This document shows, piece by piece, positions 17,104 to 26,217 of a stretch of DNA of 55,470 nt. The stretch spans positions 1 through 55,470 of the forward strand of contig CANPHE010000018.1 in assembly GCA_947573795.1 (NCBI GenBank). The letters are read 5' to 3'. Both the position numbers and the translations under genes were made by a program. The notes beneath the pieces were generated by a model. That model was not told the origin of the DNA. It worked only from the letters and a program-made list of their open reading frames with translations, and did not search any database. Position 1 is the stretch's first letter. Each line of letters begins with the position of its first letter. The stretch comes from an uncultured Alistipes sp. Lineage in GTDB: Bacteria > Bacteroidota > Bacteroidia > Bacteroidales > Rikenellaceae.

Positions 17104-19239
17104 ATGAAAAACTATATGATCGGGCTGTGTCTGGCCGTGTCGATGCTGACCGGATGCCGACACGACGATTTCCCCGGTGTGCGGGCGCTGATGGAGCGCC
17201 GGGCCCCGTGGCTCGCCGAGCAGACCGAACTGCGTCGAACCGCGTCCGACGGCGAGGAGGCTTTTACGCTCCGGAGCGAGGACGATCGTCTCGTCATCGA
17301 GGCGACGACGGCGAATGCCGCCGCCGTGGGGGTACGCTGGTACCTGAAATATTACTGCGACCGCAGCATGTCCCATCGGGGCGACATGCTCGCACCGGTC
17401 GAGCGGCTGACGCTGCCTCAGACCCCCGTGCGGATCGCCACGAAGGCGGAGTACCGCTATGCGCTCAACTATTGCACCTACAACTACACGATGAGTTTCT
17501 ACACGTGGGAGGACTGGGAACGCGAACTGGACTGGATGGCGCTCAACGGGGTCAATCTGATGCTGGTGGCCAACGGCTCGGAAGCCGTCTGGCAGCGGAC
17601 GCTGCGCCGACTGGGATACACCGAGGAGGAGATCGCGAAATTCATCTGCGGGCCGGCTTACAACGCCTGGTGGCTGATGGGCAATATCGAAGGCTGGGGT
17701 GGTCCGATGCCGCAGTCGCAGATCGACGAACGCGCCGCGACGGTCCGCAAGATGCTGGCGCGGATGCGTGAACTGGGCATCGAACCTCTGATGCCCGGAT
17801 TCTACGGCATGGTGCCGAGCGACTACGAACGGCGCACCGGCGACCATGTGGTCGAACAGGGCAAGTGGGGAGCCTTCACCCGTCCCGACATCCTCGATCC
17901 GACGACGCGCGACTTCAAGCGTGTCGCGGCGATCTTCTACGAGGAGACGCGGGCGCTTTACGGCGACGACATCCGTTTCTTTTCGGGCGATCCGTTCCAC
18001 GAGGGCGGCAGTGTCGCCGGGGTCGATCTGGGCGAAGCCGGACGGGCCATTCAGGATGCCATGCAGGAGCATTTCCCCGGTTCGGTGTGGGTGCTCCAGG
18101 GGTGGCAGGACAATCCCAAGCCGGGGCTTCTCGAACGGCTGGACAAACGCTATGTCCTGGTGCAGGAACTGTTCGGCGAGAACACCGCCAACTGGGAGGC
18201 GCGCGACGGTTACGAAGGAACGCCCTTCATCTGGGCGACGGTGACCAACTTCGGCGAGCGTCCGGGAATCAACGGCAAGCTGCAACGTTTCGCCGACGAG
18301 GTGCACCGCGCCTCGACGGGTGCGCAGGCCGACTGGATGAAGGGCGTCGGCATTCTCCCCGAGGGAATCGACAACAATCCCGTCGTCTACGAACTGGTAC
18401 TGGAACTGCCGTGGCACACCGACCGCGTGGAGGTGTCGGAGTGGCTCGAAAACTATGTTCGGGCACGCTACGGACGCGCCGACGAACGGCTGCTCGGAGC
18501 CTGGCGCATCTTCCTCGAAACCGTCCACAGCAGCGATATCGGCTATCAGGAGGGAGCGCCGGAGAATATCCTCTGCGCCCGTCCCGGCTTCGGGCTCCGA
18601 TCGGTGTCGAGCTGGGGGCGGCTGGCCAAGAAGTACGATCGGGAGCGTTTCGCCGAAGGGGTGCGGCTGATGGCTTCGGCTTTGCCGGATTTCGCCGACA
18701 CGGAGACCTATCGGATCGATTTGATCGATCTGCTCCGGCAGACGCTCGCCAACCGGGCGGACGACGTTTATGCCGACCTGACGGCCGCCGCCGAACGGAA
18801 GGACCGGAAGGCTTTCGAATGCGCGGCTGCGAAGTTCCTGTCGTTGCACGACCTGGAGAACGAGCTGCTGGCCCAGGACCCGGAGTTCCGGATCGACACC
18901 TACCAGCGTCGCGCCATAGCTTCGGGCCGCACGCCCGAGGAGAAGGACAACAATCTGCACAATGCGATGATGTTGATTACCTATTGGGGCGAAAACGATC
19001 CGACGGAGGATTACCTCCACGACTATGCCTACAAGGAGTGGTCGGGGTTGATGACCTCCTACTACAAAGCACGCTGGGAGTTGTGGTTCGACTACTTGCG
19101 TGCGTGTGCGGACGGCGTTCCGACGGAGGAGCCCCATTTCTTCTTCTGGGAGCGCGAGTGGGCCGAGAATAACCGCAAGCTGATTACCTCGCTTCCCGAA
19201 ACGACTTTCGAGGAGATCGTCGCACGGGTTTTACCCTGA
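17104..19239 (+). CDS. GH89 alpha-N-acetylglucosaminidase
   Basis: A 711-residue lipoprotein (lipobox LTGC, Cys18) of the NAGLU family. It removes terminal alpha-linked GlcNAc, known from gastric mucin caps and from heparan sulfate. The N-terminal domain spans about 25-110. The barrel starts at NYCTYNYTMSFYTWEDWERE, followed by MALNGVNLMLVANGSEAVWQ and NAWWLMGNIEGWGGPMP, which are family hallmarks. Likely catalytic glutamates are Glu300 in GDPFHEGG and Glu420 in GILPEGIDNNPVVYE. Their spacing of 120 residues fits the human and clostridial enzymes as I recall them. The C-terminal helical domain runs to the end. Expected location is the periplasm or the cell surface. It is in the middle of the PUL1 operon. 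Confidence 0.95.
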   Translation: MKNYMIGLCLAVSMLTGCRHDDFPGVRALMERRAPWLAEQTELRRTASDGEEAFTLRSEDDRLVIEATTANAAAVGVRWYLKYYCDRSMSHRGDMLAPVERLTLPQTPVRIATKAEYRYALNYCTYNYTMSFYTWEDWERELDWMALNGVNLMLVANGSEAVWQRTLRRLGYTEEEIAKFICGPAYNAWWLMGNIEGWGGPMPQSQIDERAATVRKMLARMRELGIEPLMPGFYGMVPSDYERRTGDHVVEQGKWGAFTRPDILDPTTRDFKRVAAIFYEETRALYGDDIRFFSGDPFHEGGSVAGVDLGEAGRAIQDAMQEHFPGSVWVLQGWQDNPKPGLLERLDKRYVLVQELFGENTANWEARDGYEGTPFIWATVTNFGERPGINGKLQRFADEVHRASTGAQADWMKGVGILPEGIDNNPVVYELVLELPWHTDRVEVSEWLENYVRARYGRADERLLGAWRIFLETVHSSDIGYQEGAPENILCARPGFGLRSVSSWGRLAKKYDRERFAEGVRLMASALPDFADTETYRIDLIDLLRQTLANRADDVYADLTAAAERKDRKAFECAAAKFLSLHDLENELLAQDPEFRIDTYQRRAIASGRTPEEKDNNLHNAMMLITYWGENDPTEDYLHDYAYKEWSGLMTSYYKARWELWFDYLRACADGVPTEEPHFFFWEREWAENNRKLITSLPETTFEEIVARVLP

Positions 19240-19298
19240 ATCCGACCGGAGGCGGATTCGCTTCCGATCACCGTTAACACCATTAAATTCCAAAAATC

Positions 19299-20693
19299 AT
19301 GAAAAGACTCTTTATATTTCTGACTTTCAGCCTGGCACTCCTCTGCGGCGGGTGCGCGAACGACGGCTGGCGAACCATCGACGGGGTTATCGTATTCGAC
19401 GCTCCGGCCCGCGCCGAGGGCCAGCAATCGGTACTCGGCCTTACGACGGAGCCGCTGGAGACTGTGCGGATCGGTTTCGTCGGGCTCGGTGCTCGCGGCT
19501 CGGCGGCCGTGTTCCGCTACACCTATCTCGACGGCGTGGAGATCAAGGCGCTCTGCGACCTCTACCCCGATCACCTCGATAACGCCCGGCGGTATCTCGC
19601 CGAACGCGGATGCCCCGCAGCCGACGAATACAGCGGCGAGGAGGGTTGGAAACAACTCTGCGAACGCGACGACATCGATCTGGTCTACATCGCCACCGGT
19701 TGGCAGATGCATACGCCGATCGCCGTCTATGCCATGCAGCAGGGCAAACACGTGGCGATCGAAGTTCCGGCTGCGACGTCGCTCGAAGAGTGCTGGCAGC
19801 TGGTCGATACGGCCGAGAAGACGCAGCGCCATTGCATGATGCTCGAAAACTGCGTCTACGATTTCTTCGAACTGACGACGCTCAACATGGCCCAGCACGG
19901 TCTGTTCGGCAAGGTTCTGCATGTCGAAGGGGCTTATATTCACAATCTGGAGCCCTTCTGGGACAGCTACCAGGATAATTGGCGTCTGGATTTCAACCAG
20001 TCGCACCGCGGGGACGTATACGCCACGCACGGACTGGGCCCCGTCTGCCAGGTGCTCGATATCCATCGCGGCGACCGGATGAATTACCTGGTGGCTATGG
20101 ACACCGAATCGGTGAACGGTCTGAAGCTGGCCCGCGAGAAAATGGGTGCCGAAACCTTCGCCAATGCCGACCATACGCTGACGCTCATCAAGACCGAGAA
20201 GGGGCGTACGATCCACTTGCAGCACAATGTCTTCACTCCGCGTCCGTACAACCGGATGTACCTGGTGGAGGGAACCGACGGTTTCGCCGCCAAATATCCG
20301 GTGGAGGGCTATGCGTTCCGTCCGGCACAGGTGGCCGACAGCCTGCCCGACTACGAGAATCTCGACGAACACGGATTCATTCCCGACGACGCCCGGGCGC
20401 TGTTGATGGAGCGTTACAAGTCCCCCATCGTCCGCGATATCGAGCAGAAGGCCCGGGAGGTGGGCGGTCACGGCGGCATGGACTTCATCATGGACTACCG
20501 TCTGATCTACTGCCTGCGCAACGGTCTGCCGCTGGACCAGGATGTCTACGATGCCGCCGAATGGTCGTGCATCGGAGCCCTGACGGCCATGTCGCTCGAA
20601 CACCGCAGCGCTCCGGTCGCAGTTCCCGACTTCACGCGCGGCGACTGGAACAAGATCGACGGTTACCGGCATGCTGCCGTGGAGGCGAAATAG
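19299..20693 (+). CDS. GH109 NAD-dependent alpha-N-acetylgalactosaminidase
   Basis: A 464-residue exported oxidoreductase-like glycosidase. Residues 1-19 form a lipoprotein signal with Cys19. The NAD-binding Rossmann fold starts at IGFVGLGARGSAAV (about 58-71) and the second half has IEVPAATSLEECW and MMLENCVYDFFELTTL. The block YATHGLGPVCQVLDIHRGDR carries the conserved His region of the GH109 family. These enzymes cleave alpha-GalNAc through a redox-assisted elimination and are known for removing the blood group A determinant. Length and motifs match the family. It ends the plus-strand PUL1 operon and is followed by a GC-rich hairpin. A related Gfo/Idh oxidoreductase of other function is the alternative, but the match to GH109 is strong. 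Confidence 0.92.
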   Translation: MKRLFIFLTFSLALLCGGCANDGWRTIDGVIVFDAPARAEGQQSVLGLTTEPLETVRIGFVGLGARGSAAVFRYTYLDGVEIKALCDLYPDHLDNARRYLAERGCPAADEYSGEEGWKQLCERDDIDLVYIATGWQMHTPIAVYAMQQGKHVAIEVPAATSLEECWQLVDTAEKTQRHCMMLENCVYDFFELTTLNMAQHGLFGKVLHVEGAYIHNLEPFWDSYQDNWRLDFNQSHRGDVYATHGLGPVCQVLDIHRGDRMNYLVAMDTESVNGLKLAREKMGAETFANADHTLTLIKTEKGRTIHLQHNVFTPRPYNRMYLVEGTDGFAAKYPVEGYAFRPAQVADSLPDYENLDEHGFIPDDARALLMERYKSPIVRDIEQKAREVGGHGGMDFIMDYRLIYCLRNGLPLDQDVYDAAEWSCIGALTAMSLEHRSAPVAVPDFTRGDWNKIDGYRHAAVEAK

Positions 20694-20708
20694 CGATACG
20701 GGCGCACC

Positions 20709-20735
20709 TTCGTTGCGGGCCGGCCGGCCCGCGAA
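20709..20735 (+). terminator. GC-rich hairpin after GH109, possible terminator
   Basis: GCGGGCC (20715-20721) pairs with GGCCCGC (20726-20732) around GGCC, extended by TTCG and CGAA on the outside. There is no T run directly after it. It is 16 bases past the GH109 stop and could end the operon or protect its 3' end. The following AT-rich stretch to 20820 holds a small palindrome (20766-20778, CTTATT-A-AATAAG) but no gene. Confidence 0.4.
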
Positions 20736-20823
20736 GCAGATGTTCGCGTCAGTAAAAAATTTTAACTTATTAAATAAGATAACTAAAAAAGTGAAATCAC
20801 AGAAATGGCCGAAAACACAAACG

Positions 20824-20974
20824 ATTGGTGGGTCGTAGCAGAAGTCCCCTCCGAGGAGGGGATTTAGGGGAGGGTCAGATTTGCAAACGCGGCCAGAGGC
20901 CGCGAGTATACAACCTTCCTAAGCGAGTCTGCAGACAAGAAACATCCAAAGTGTAAGGTAGTGTATAGTTACCT
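20824..20974 (+). repeat. Leader repeat copy C, upstream of the GH29 fucosidase gene
   Basis: The clearest copy of the 3' two thirds. It has the hairpin CCCCTCC/GGAGGGG (20846-20861), then GATTTAGGGGAGGGTCAGAT, ATTTGCAAACGCGGCC, a second hairpin CGCGGCC-AGA-GGCCGCG (20888-20904), CTTCCTAAG and the end block GTGTATAGTTACCTAA (20961-20976). Copy D on the minus strand near 29.4 kb matches nearly every block. It ends about 35 bases before the fucosidase start. Confidence 0.65.
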
Positions 20975-21007
20975 AAAGTTATATATAATTGCCATAGGTA
21001 AAATTCC

Positions 21008-22315
21008 ATGAATATTCGAAAATCACTGCTCGGCTTCGCCTCGCTGATCTGCTGCGTGAGCGCAGTCGCACAGGCGGGATATCGTCCCGCACCCGAAAAT
21101 ATCGAGGCCCGCGCCCGTTTCTCCGACAACCGGTTCGGAATCTTCCTGCACTGGGGGCTTTATGCCATGCATGGTCAGGGCGAATGGGGCATGACGTGGC
21201 AAAACATCCACTATCGCGAATACGAGAAGCTCGCTGGCGGTTTCTGCCCCGCTTCGTTCGACGCCAAGGCATGGGTCACGGCATTTCGCGAGGCCGGAGC
21301 TCGTTACATCTGCATCACGTCGCGGCATCACGATGGATTCTCGATGTTCCACACGGCACAGTCGCCCTATAACATCGTCGATGCCACGCCGTTCGGCCGC
21401 GACGTGCTCAAGGAGCTGGCCGACGAGTGCCATCGTCAGGGTATCGCCCTGCATTTCTACTACTCGCTCATCGACTGGTGGCGGGAAGACGCTCCGCGCG
21501 GATTCACGGGCCGCGGTACGGGCCGTCCGGACGATACGGTCGATTTCGATGCCTACATGAACTTCATGAAGGCGCAGCTCACCGAGCTGCTGACCAATTA
21601 CGGCGAAATCGGGGCCATCTGGTTCGACGGGGTTTGGGACCAGAACGAAAATCCCGGGTTCGACTGGCGGTTGGGCGAGTTGTACAGCTTGATCCACAGC
21701 CTGCAACCCGCATGCCTGGTCATCAACAACCACCATCTCACCCCCTTCGAGGGCGAAGACGCACAGACCTTCGAACGCGATCTGCCGGGTGAAAATACCG
21801 CCGGAATGTCGGGTCAGGAGGTGAGCCGCCTGCCGCTGGAGACTTGCCAGACGATGAATGGTACGTGGGGGTACAGCATCACCGACCGCAATTACAAGTC
21901 GTCCGACGAGCTGATCCGCTACCTGGTTCGGGCTGCCGGACTCGGCGGCAATCTGCTGCTCAACATCGGTCCGCGTCCCGACGGTCGGATTCCGGAAATG
22001 GCGCTGGAGCGACTGTCGGATATGGGCGAATGGCTGAGCCGCAACGGCGAGACGATCTACGCTACCAAGGCCGGGCCGGTGGCTCCGAGCGAGTGGGGCG
22101 TCACGACCCGTCGCGGCAACCGGATTTACGTCCACGTCTTCGACTGCTCCGACGAGGAGCTTCTCGTGCCGATCAAGGGCGAGAAGGTGCGGCGGGCGAC
22201 GAGCTTCGCCGACGGATCGAAGGTGGCTTTCCGTCAGAATGACGAGGGCGTGACGCTCGTGCTGGGCGACCGTCCCGCGTCGGTGGATTTCATCGTCGAG
22301 CTGACTGTCCGATAG
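21008..22315 (+). CDS. GH29 alpha-L-fucosidase
   Basis: A 435-residue exported enzyme that removes alpha-linked fucose by a retaining mechanism. The signal peptide ends near VAQA (residues 20-23). The barrel carries FGIFLHWGLYAMHGQGEWG, YICITSRHHDGFSMF and YGEIGAIWFDGVWD. Asp207 in IWFDGVW is the expected nucleophile. The C-terminal part (from about 345) is a beta-sandwich. Length is normal for a compact GH29. The gene stands apart from the upstream operon by 314 bases that contain leader repeat copy C, so it probably has its own promoter. With GH89, GH109 and GH123-like genes it suggests a fucosylated, N-acetylhexosamine-rich host glycan. It ends at a shared bidirectional terminator facing the next gene. 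Confidence 0.95.
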   Translation: MNIRKSLLGFASLICCVSAVAQAGYRPAPENIEARARFSDNRFGIFLHWGLYAMHGQGEWGMTWQNIHYREYEKLAGGFCPASFDAKAWVTAFREAGARYICITSRHHDGFSMFHTAQSPYNIVDATPFGRDVLKELADECHRQGIALHFYYSLIDWWREDAPRGFTGRGTGRPDDTVDFDAYMNFMKAQLTELLTNYGEIGAIWFDGVWDQNENPGFDWRLGELYSLIHSLQPACLVINNHHLTPFEGEDAQTFERDLPGENTAGMSGQEVSRLPLETCQTMNGTWGYSITDRNYKSSDELIRYLVRAAGLGGNLLLNIGPRPDGRIPEMALERLSDMGEWLSRNGETIYATKAGPVAPSEWGVTTRRGNRIYVHVFDCSDEELLVPIKGEKVRRATSFADGSKVAFRQNDEGVTLVLGDRPASVDFIVELTVR

Positions 22316-22336
22316 CCGACTGCCGCTTCGAAAACG

Positions 22337-22366
22337 ATCGGGCCCGCCTGGAGAGGCGGGCCCGAT
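22337..22366. terminator. Bidirectional terminator between convergent genes
   Basis: A perfect thirteen-base stem (22337-22349 with 22354-22366) with a four-base loop lies between the fucosidase stop and the stop of the convergent hydrolase gene. The right side is followed by TTGCGTT, and the left side, read on the minus strand, by CGTTTTCG. Confidence 0.85.
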
Positions 22367-22371
22367 TTGCG

Positions 22372-25300
22372 TTATTCGATTCGATGGATGCCGGGGTGAG
22401 CGACGCCGATGATTCGTTCCGAGCCGTCGCTTCGGAAGATGCGGAACGTCGACGGTGCCGTGCATTGCACCTCGATCGCCCCGTCGGCCGTGCGTCCCAA
22501 TACGTCGGCCGTGTCGCTCGACGGGAGGACCGCCACGTCGTCGAAGCAGTGGATCGTCGTGATTCGCCAGCGGGGAACATCGATCTCGAACTCGTTGTCC
22601 GCGAAGCGGAAACGGGCACTGCGCGACGGAGCCGTCCCCTCCCAGTCGTTGTTGAGCAGATAAAGCGTACGCCGGTCGGTCGCATCCCAGGCCGTGAAAC
22701 CGATGTGCGCAGCCGGAAGGATCCAGCCCCGGCTGCCCTCCGGCTGCACGGTCTGTTCGGCAATTTCGCGGATCGCAGCTTCGTAACGGGGCCGCAGCTG
22801 CGGATCGGCCGGATAGAGGGGCTCGGCGAAGTAGACGATCCGTCCCTTGCCGTAGGCGAGGTCGTTGCGGCCGTCGAGCCGCTCGAAGCCGCGTCCCAGC
22901 ATGCGACGCAGCGGAGCCGCAGCGTGCGGGAACCGGGGCGGCAGATCGGGTTGCAGCTCCTCGTTGGCATGGGCTGCGGTCATGACGAGCGTGCCGCCGG
23001 CCTGTACGAAAGCGGCGAGGCGTTCGAAATCCGTCTTGTCGTAACTGTTCCACCCGAGGAATATCAATACGTCGTAACGGGCCAGCACCGATGCGGGGGC
23101 TTCGACGGGCAGCAGGTCGATCGGTCCGTAGGGGGTTGACGTGAACCATCCGCGCACCGCGGCGCCGACATTGGCGTCCATCACGTTCTCCGGGTAGAAG
23201 ATGCGCAGCAGATCGAAACTCTCGTTCGCCCGCCCGAAACGCCACTTTTCGCCCTCCTGCGACCAGGACGAGCTGCGTCCGAAGCATTTCCAGGCGTCGT
23301 TGCGACCTTGCAGGACGGCGATTTTCGGGCGCATCTCCCCGCGTCGCGTGTGGGTCTCGATGAAGTCGAGAAGGGTATGCTGGGCCCGGAGGTGGAGTCG
23401 GCCCGAGGGGGTGTAACGGTCGTGTGCGTATTCGTCGGTCCACAACCCCTCTTCGGTGTTCAGGTGGCTCGAACCGTGGATGTAGGCGACGGCCAGCGAG
23501 AGGAAGAACCGTTCGGCGTGGGCCGGATCGGTGAAGGGGAACGAACCCCACTGCATCGCGTGCAGCGATCCGTACTCCCGTTTGCCGTAGGCGAGCGACG
23601 CTCCGCGCAGCGACGACATGACTGTCTCCTCGGGACCGTACATCTGTTCGGCTCCGAGCCATTCGTAACCGGCTTGAAAGAGGTAGCGGAACGTCGTCGA
23701 GGGCCCCGTGTGCCGGGTGCTTTCGCCCCGCGAGGAGGCGAGGTCGGCGACGTAACGTGCCGCACCGTCGGCCATGTCGGTCACGGCGTAGGGATCGTAG
23801 TGGATGAACGAGCCGTGGTCGGTGAAGATCGGACGGTGCTTGGCGAAGATGCCACCCAGAGGCCGTGTGCGCGCAGCCATGTCGGAGCAGAGCCCCGTGT
23901 AGGGGAAGTGCTGCCAGTAATAGTAGTTGCCGTCGTTTTCGTGGGCCTGTTTGCCGCGGAACATCGGACCGGCGAGGGCTTCGATCGGCGGGTTGATCGC
24001 GGTCGCGGCGAGCGTTCGCCCCTCCACCTGCCAGGCGTAGGGCATGCGCAGGGCCTCGAGCAGCGGAAGATAACGGTCGAGGAACTGCTGCGACGTGTAC
24101 CGCACGCCGCTCCATTGATTCGAAGGCCGGAACTGATACCAGTTGCCGACGCGTTCGCGCAGGTACCATTTGAAGAAGTGGTCGTAGAGACCGCCCGCCG
24201 TCTTGTCGATATAGATTTCGTCACCCGAGGAGAGGTAGACTCCGTCGTTGCCCCGTACGAGGCTCTGAACGATGCGGGCCGTGCGTTCTCCCTCGCTGCT
24301 GCGGAGCCGGATCGCCGGGTCGCAAGCCGGGGCTTCGACCGCGAACGGGATGGCTGCGAGTCCCGGTCGAGCAATCTCTATGCGGGAGTGCAGGGGACGT
24401 AAAGCGGAGTCGGCCTCGATCTCCAGCACGCATTCCGGGCGATTCACCTCCACGAGCAGGGCGACCGTATCGCCGACCGCCGGGTAGCGGGGCGCTGCGA
24501 CGATTTCGAAGTCGCGACGGCTCTCGCTTAGCAGCTGCACGCGGCGGATCGCGTAGGGTAGGGTGCACTTGCCGGGTTCCGGCTCGAGGGTCAGCTTCAG
24601 ATCGTGGTCCCCGCGCAGGTCGTCGGGTAGTTCGAAATAGAGGTCGGCGACGTTCGAGGAGCGGTCGAACAACCGGTCGCGGACGTACGTGCGGTTGTCG
24701 ATCTCCAGGCGCCACATCGGGCGGTTGCGGGTCATCATGTCGGTGCCGACCCAATAATCGTGGTGGTCCGGCCGCTCGTCGTAGGGAACGAACGGAAGCC
24801 GCACGGGCTTACGACCCGGCTGCGAGAGCGTCACCCCATCGATCCAGGCACGTCCCGAGAAACCCGAGCCGCCCACTTTCACGACCAGCGCTGCGACCTC
24901 CTCCGGCAGTTCGAAGTTCTTCGTGAACCGTTCGTAGTCGCCCGATCCGGCGGCCACGGGCATCCGCACGATCCGATCGGGAGCATCGTAGATATCGTCG
25001 GGATGGCGGCCTTCGCGGCGCAGGAAGATTTCGATCTCGATACCGAACCATCCCGTTGCGGCGGCGAGTTCCTCGCGGCGTACGTTGGCGGAGAGGAGTG
25101 CCGGTCCTTCGGTGAGGGCGGCGGCTCCGATTCGGTTGCTGGCCAGGCGTTCGAGCGGCTCGCCGTCGCCGTCGAAATAGAGCGCATAACGGTCTTCGGC
25201 CGTGTGGATCGAATCCAGACGGTCGTCGATGTGGAACTCCCAGCGACGGTAGTAACTTTCGCCGCGCGGAGCGTAATCGCCGGGTTGGAGAGCGCCGCCC

Positions 25301-25497
25301 ACGACCCTCAGATAACGGCGTCGGGGCGTCGGATCGTCTCCGCAGGTGATTCGGAGGTCGAAAGAGTCGCCCGGATCGAGCACCAAAGGCGGCCGGTCGT
25401 CGGGGATTTCGAGAAGCGGGAGGCAGTCGTTTTGCTGCAACTGGGCCATTGTCATGGCCGGTACGAGAGCTGCGAGTAGCAGAAGGATTTTTTTCAT
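22372..25497 (-). CDS. Large exported hydrolase-like protein of unassigned family (PUL1)
   Basis: A 1041-residue protein with a cleavable signal peptide (about 1-18, ending TMAQ). Residues about 20-440 look like beta-sandwich domains. About 445-760 resembles a TIM-barrel hydrolase, with possible catalytic acids in GYEWLGAEQMYGPEE and SSHLNTEEGLW. About 770-880 reads like a glutamine amidotransferase-fold domain as found beside the barrel in GH42-type enzymes: VLIFLGWNSYDKTDFERLAA, then FVQAGGTLVMTAAHANEE. The rest is a beta-sandwich. I do not recognise a CAZy family. It is convergent with the fucosidase gene and 110 bases downstream of the ECF sigma gene on the same strand, so the two may be one transcript. 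A missing activity in this locus, such as a beta-galactosidase or other exo-enzyme, is a reasonable guess only. Confidence 0.7.
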   Translation of the reverse strand: MKKILLLLAALVPAMTMAQLQQNDCLPLLEIPDDRPPLVLDPGDSFDLRITCGDDPTPRRRYLRVVGGALQPGDYAPRGESYYRRWEFHIDDRLDSIHTAEDRYALYFDGDGEPLERLASNRIGAAALTEGPALLSANVRREELAAATGWFGIEIEIFLRREGRHPDDIYDAPDRIVRMPVAAGSGDYERFTKNFELPEEVAALVVKVGGSGFSGRAWIDGVTLSQPGRKPVRLPFVPYDERPDHHDYWVGTDMMTRNRPMWRLEIDNRTYVRDRLFDRSSNVADLYFELPDDLRGDHDLKLTLEPEPGKCTLPYAIRRVQLLSESRRDFEIVAAPRYPAVGDTVALLVEVNRPECVLEIEADSALRPLHSRIEIARPGLAAIPFAVEAPACDPAIRLRSSEGERTARIVQSLVRGNDGVYLSSGDEIYIDKTAGGLYDHFFKWYLRERVGNWYQFRPSNQWSGVRYTSQQFLDRYLPLLEALRMPYAWQVEGRTLAATAINPPIEALAGPMFRGKQAHENDGNYYYWQHFPYTGLCSDMAARTRPLGGIFAKHRPIFTDHGSFIHYDPYAVTDMADGAARYVADLASSRGESTRHTGPSTTFRYLFQAGYEWLGAEQMYGPEETVMSSLRGASLAYGKREYGSLHAMQWGSFPFTDPAHAERFFLSLAVAYIHGSSHLNTEEGLWTDEYAHDRYTPSGRLHLRAQHTLLDFIETHTRRGEMRPKIAVLQGRNDAWKCFGRSSSWSQEGEKWRFGRANESFDLLRIFYPENVMDANVGAAVRGWFTSTPYGPIDLLPVEAPASVLARYDVLIFLGWNSYDKTDFERLAAFVQAGGTLVMTAAHANEELQPDLPPRFPHAAAPLRRMLGRGFERLDGRNDLAYGKGRIVYFAEPLYPADPQLRPRYEAAIREIAEQTVQPEGSRGWILPAAHIGFTAWDATDRRTLYLLNNDWEGTAPSRSARFRFADNEFEIDVPRWRITTIHCFDDVAVLPSSDTADVLGRTADGAIEVQCTAPSTFRIFRSDGSERIIGVAHPGIHRIE

Positions 25498-25607
25498 CGG
25501 TTGATTCGGGTTATTTCTTGGAAAACAACTGATTCGGCGGAATTACTTACGCGGAGGCCCAAAAAGATCGGGCTTTCGCTTCGGTCGACGTGCGCAAAAT
25601 GCCGCAG

Positions 25608-26144
25608 TCAGCACGACAGCACGTAAACCAGTCCGACGATCAGCAGCGCGTCGCGCAAAAGTTTCAATGCCTTGTAGAGTTGTGCTTCGACCGTGCGGCG
25701 CGAAAGATTCAGTTCCTCCGCCACTTCGGCGCATTTGCGTTGATGAAGGTAGACCTCCTCGAAAATCCGGCGGCACTTCGGGGGCAGAATCTCCAGACTG
25801 CGATAGACCTTGTTGAGCAGATATTCGTCGGACGTGTGTTTGATCTGGGCTTCCAGGAAGTCGATCTCGGCCAACTGCAATTCGGAAGCGCTCTGGCTGT
25901 TGAAGGCATTGATCCGGCAGAGGTGTTTCACCTGGTTCTTGCAGGCGTTGAGTACGCATCGGTAGAGGAAAAAACGGATTTCGTCGGCCGGAATCGTCAG
26001 TTTTTTCTGTCGCCACAACATGGTGAATACGTCATGAACGATGTCGCTCGCCTCTTCTCGGGTGACGAATTTGCTCGCATAATGCATCAGGCCGGCGACA
26101 TGCCGACGATAGATGCGGTTGAAAACGACTGCATCCGATTCCAT
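25608..26144 (-). CDS. ECF sigma-70 factor (PUL1)
   Basis: This is a sigma-70 family factor that would direct transcription of PUL1 when released by an anti-sigma factor. Region 2 is FNRIYRRHVAGLMHYASKFV and SDIVHDVFTMLWRQKK; region 4 is LEILPPKCRRIFEEVYLHQR, then CAEVAEELNLSRRTVEAQLY. I choose the Met codon at 26142-26144 (178 residues). Longer frames up to 26216 exist, but a good promoter at 26186-26217 would start the transcript near 26179, downstream of the longer starts. No anti-sigma gene is next to it; the FecR gene at 1678 lacks a sigma neighbour, so the two may be partners at opposite ends of the locus. The C-terminus ends in a hydrophobic stretch. Confidence 0.9.
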   Translation of the reverse strand: MESDAVVFNRIYRRHVAGLMHYASKFVTREEASDIVHDVFTMLWRQKKLTIPADEIRFFLYRCVLNACKNQVKHLCRINAFNSQSASELQLAEIDFLEAQIKHTSDEYLLNKVYRSLEILPPKCRRIFEEVYLHQRKCAEVAEELNLSRRTVEAQLYKALKLLRDALLIVGLVYVLSC

Positions 26145-26185
26145 TGCGACATTGTTTTCGTTTGTCTGCGGCGAACCCATTTGTA

Positions 26186-26217
26186 CAAATTTAGTACAAT
26201 TCGGACAAATTCCCAAA
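26186..26217 (-). promoter_or_regulatory. Bacteroidota-type promoter for the ECF sigma gene
   Basis: On the minus strand a TTTG (26214-26217) is followed after 20 bases by TAAATTTG (26186-26193). This fits the TTTG-N19/21-TAnnTTTG promoter of Bacteroidota housekeeping sigma factor. It places the transcript start near 26179, about 35 bases before the chosen start codon. Confidence 0.65.

Noticed and set aside
15307..19137. A 1276-codon open frame on the minus strand
   Set aside because: It is antisense to the GH123-like and GH89 genes, which carry catalytic motifs. No protein family is visible in it.
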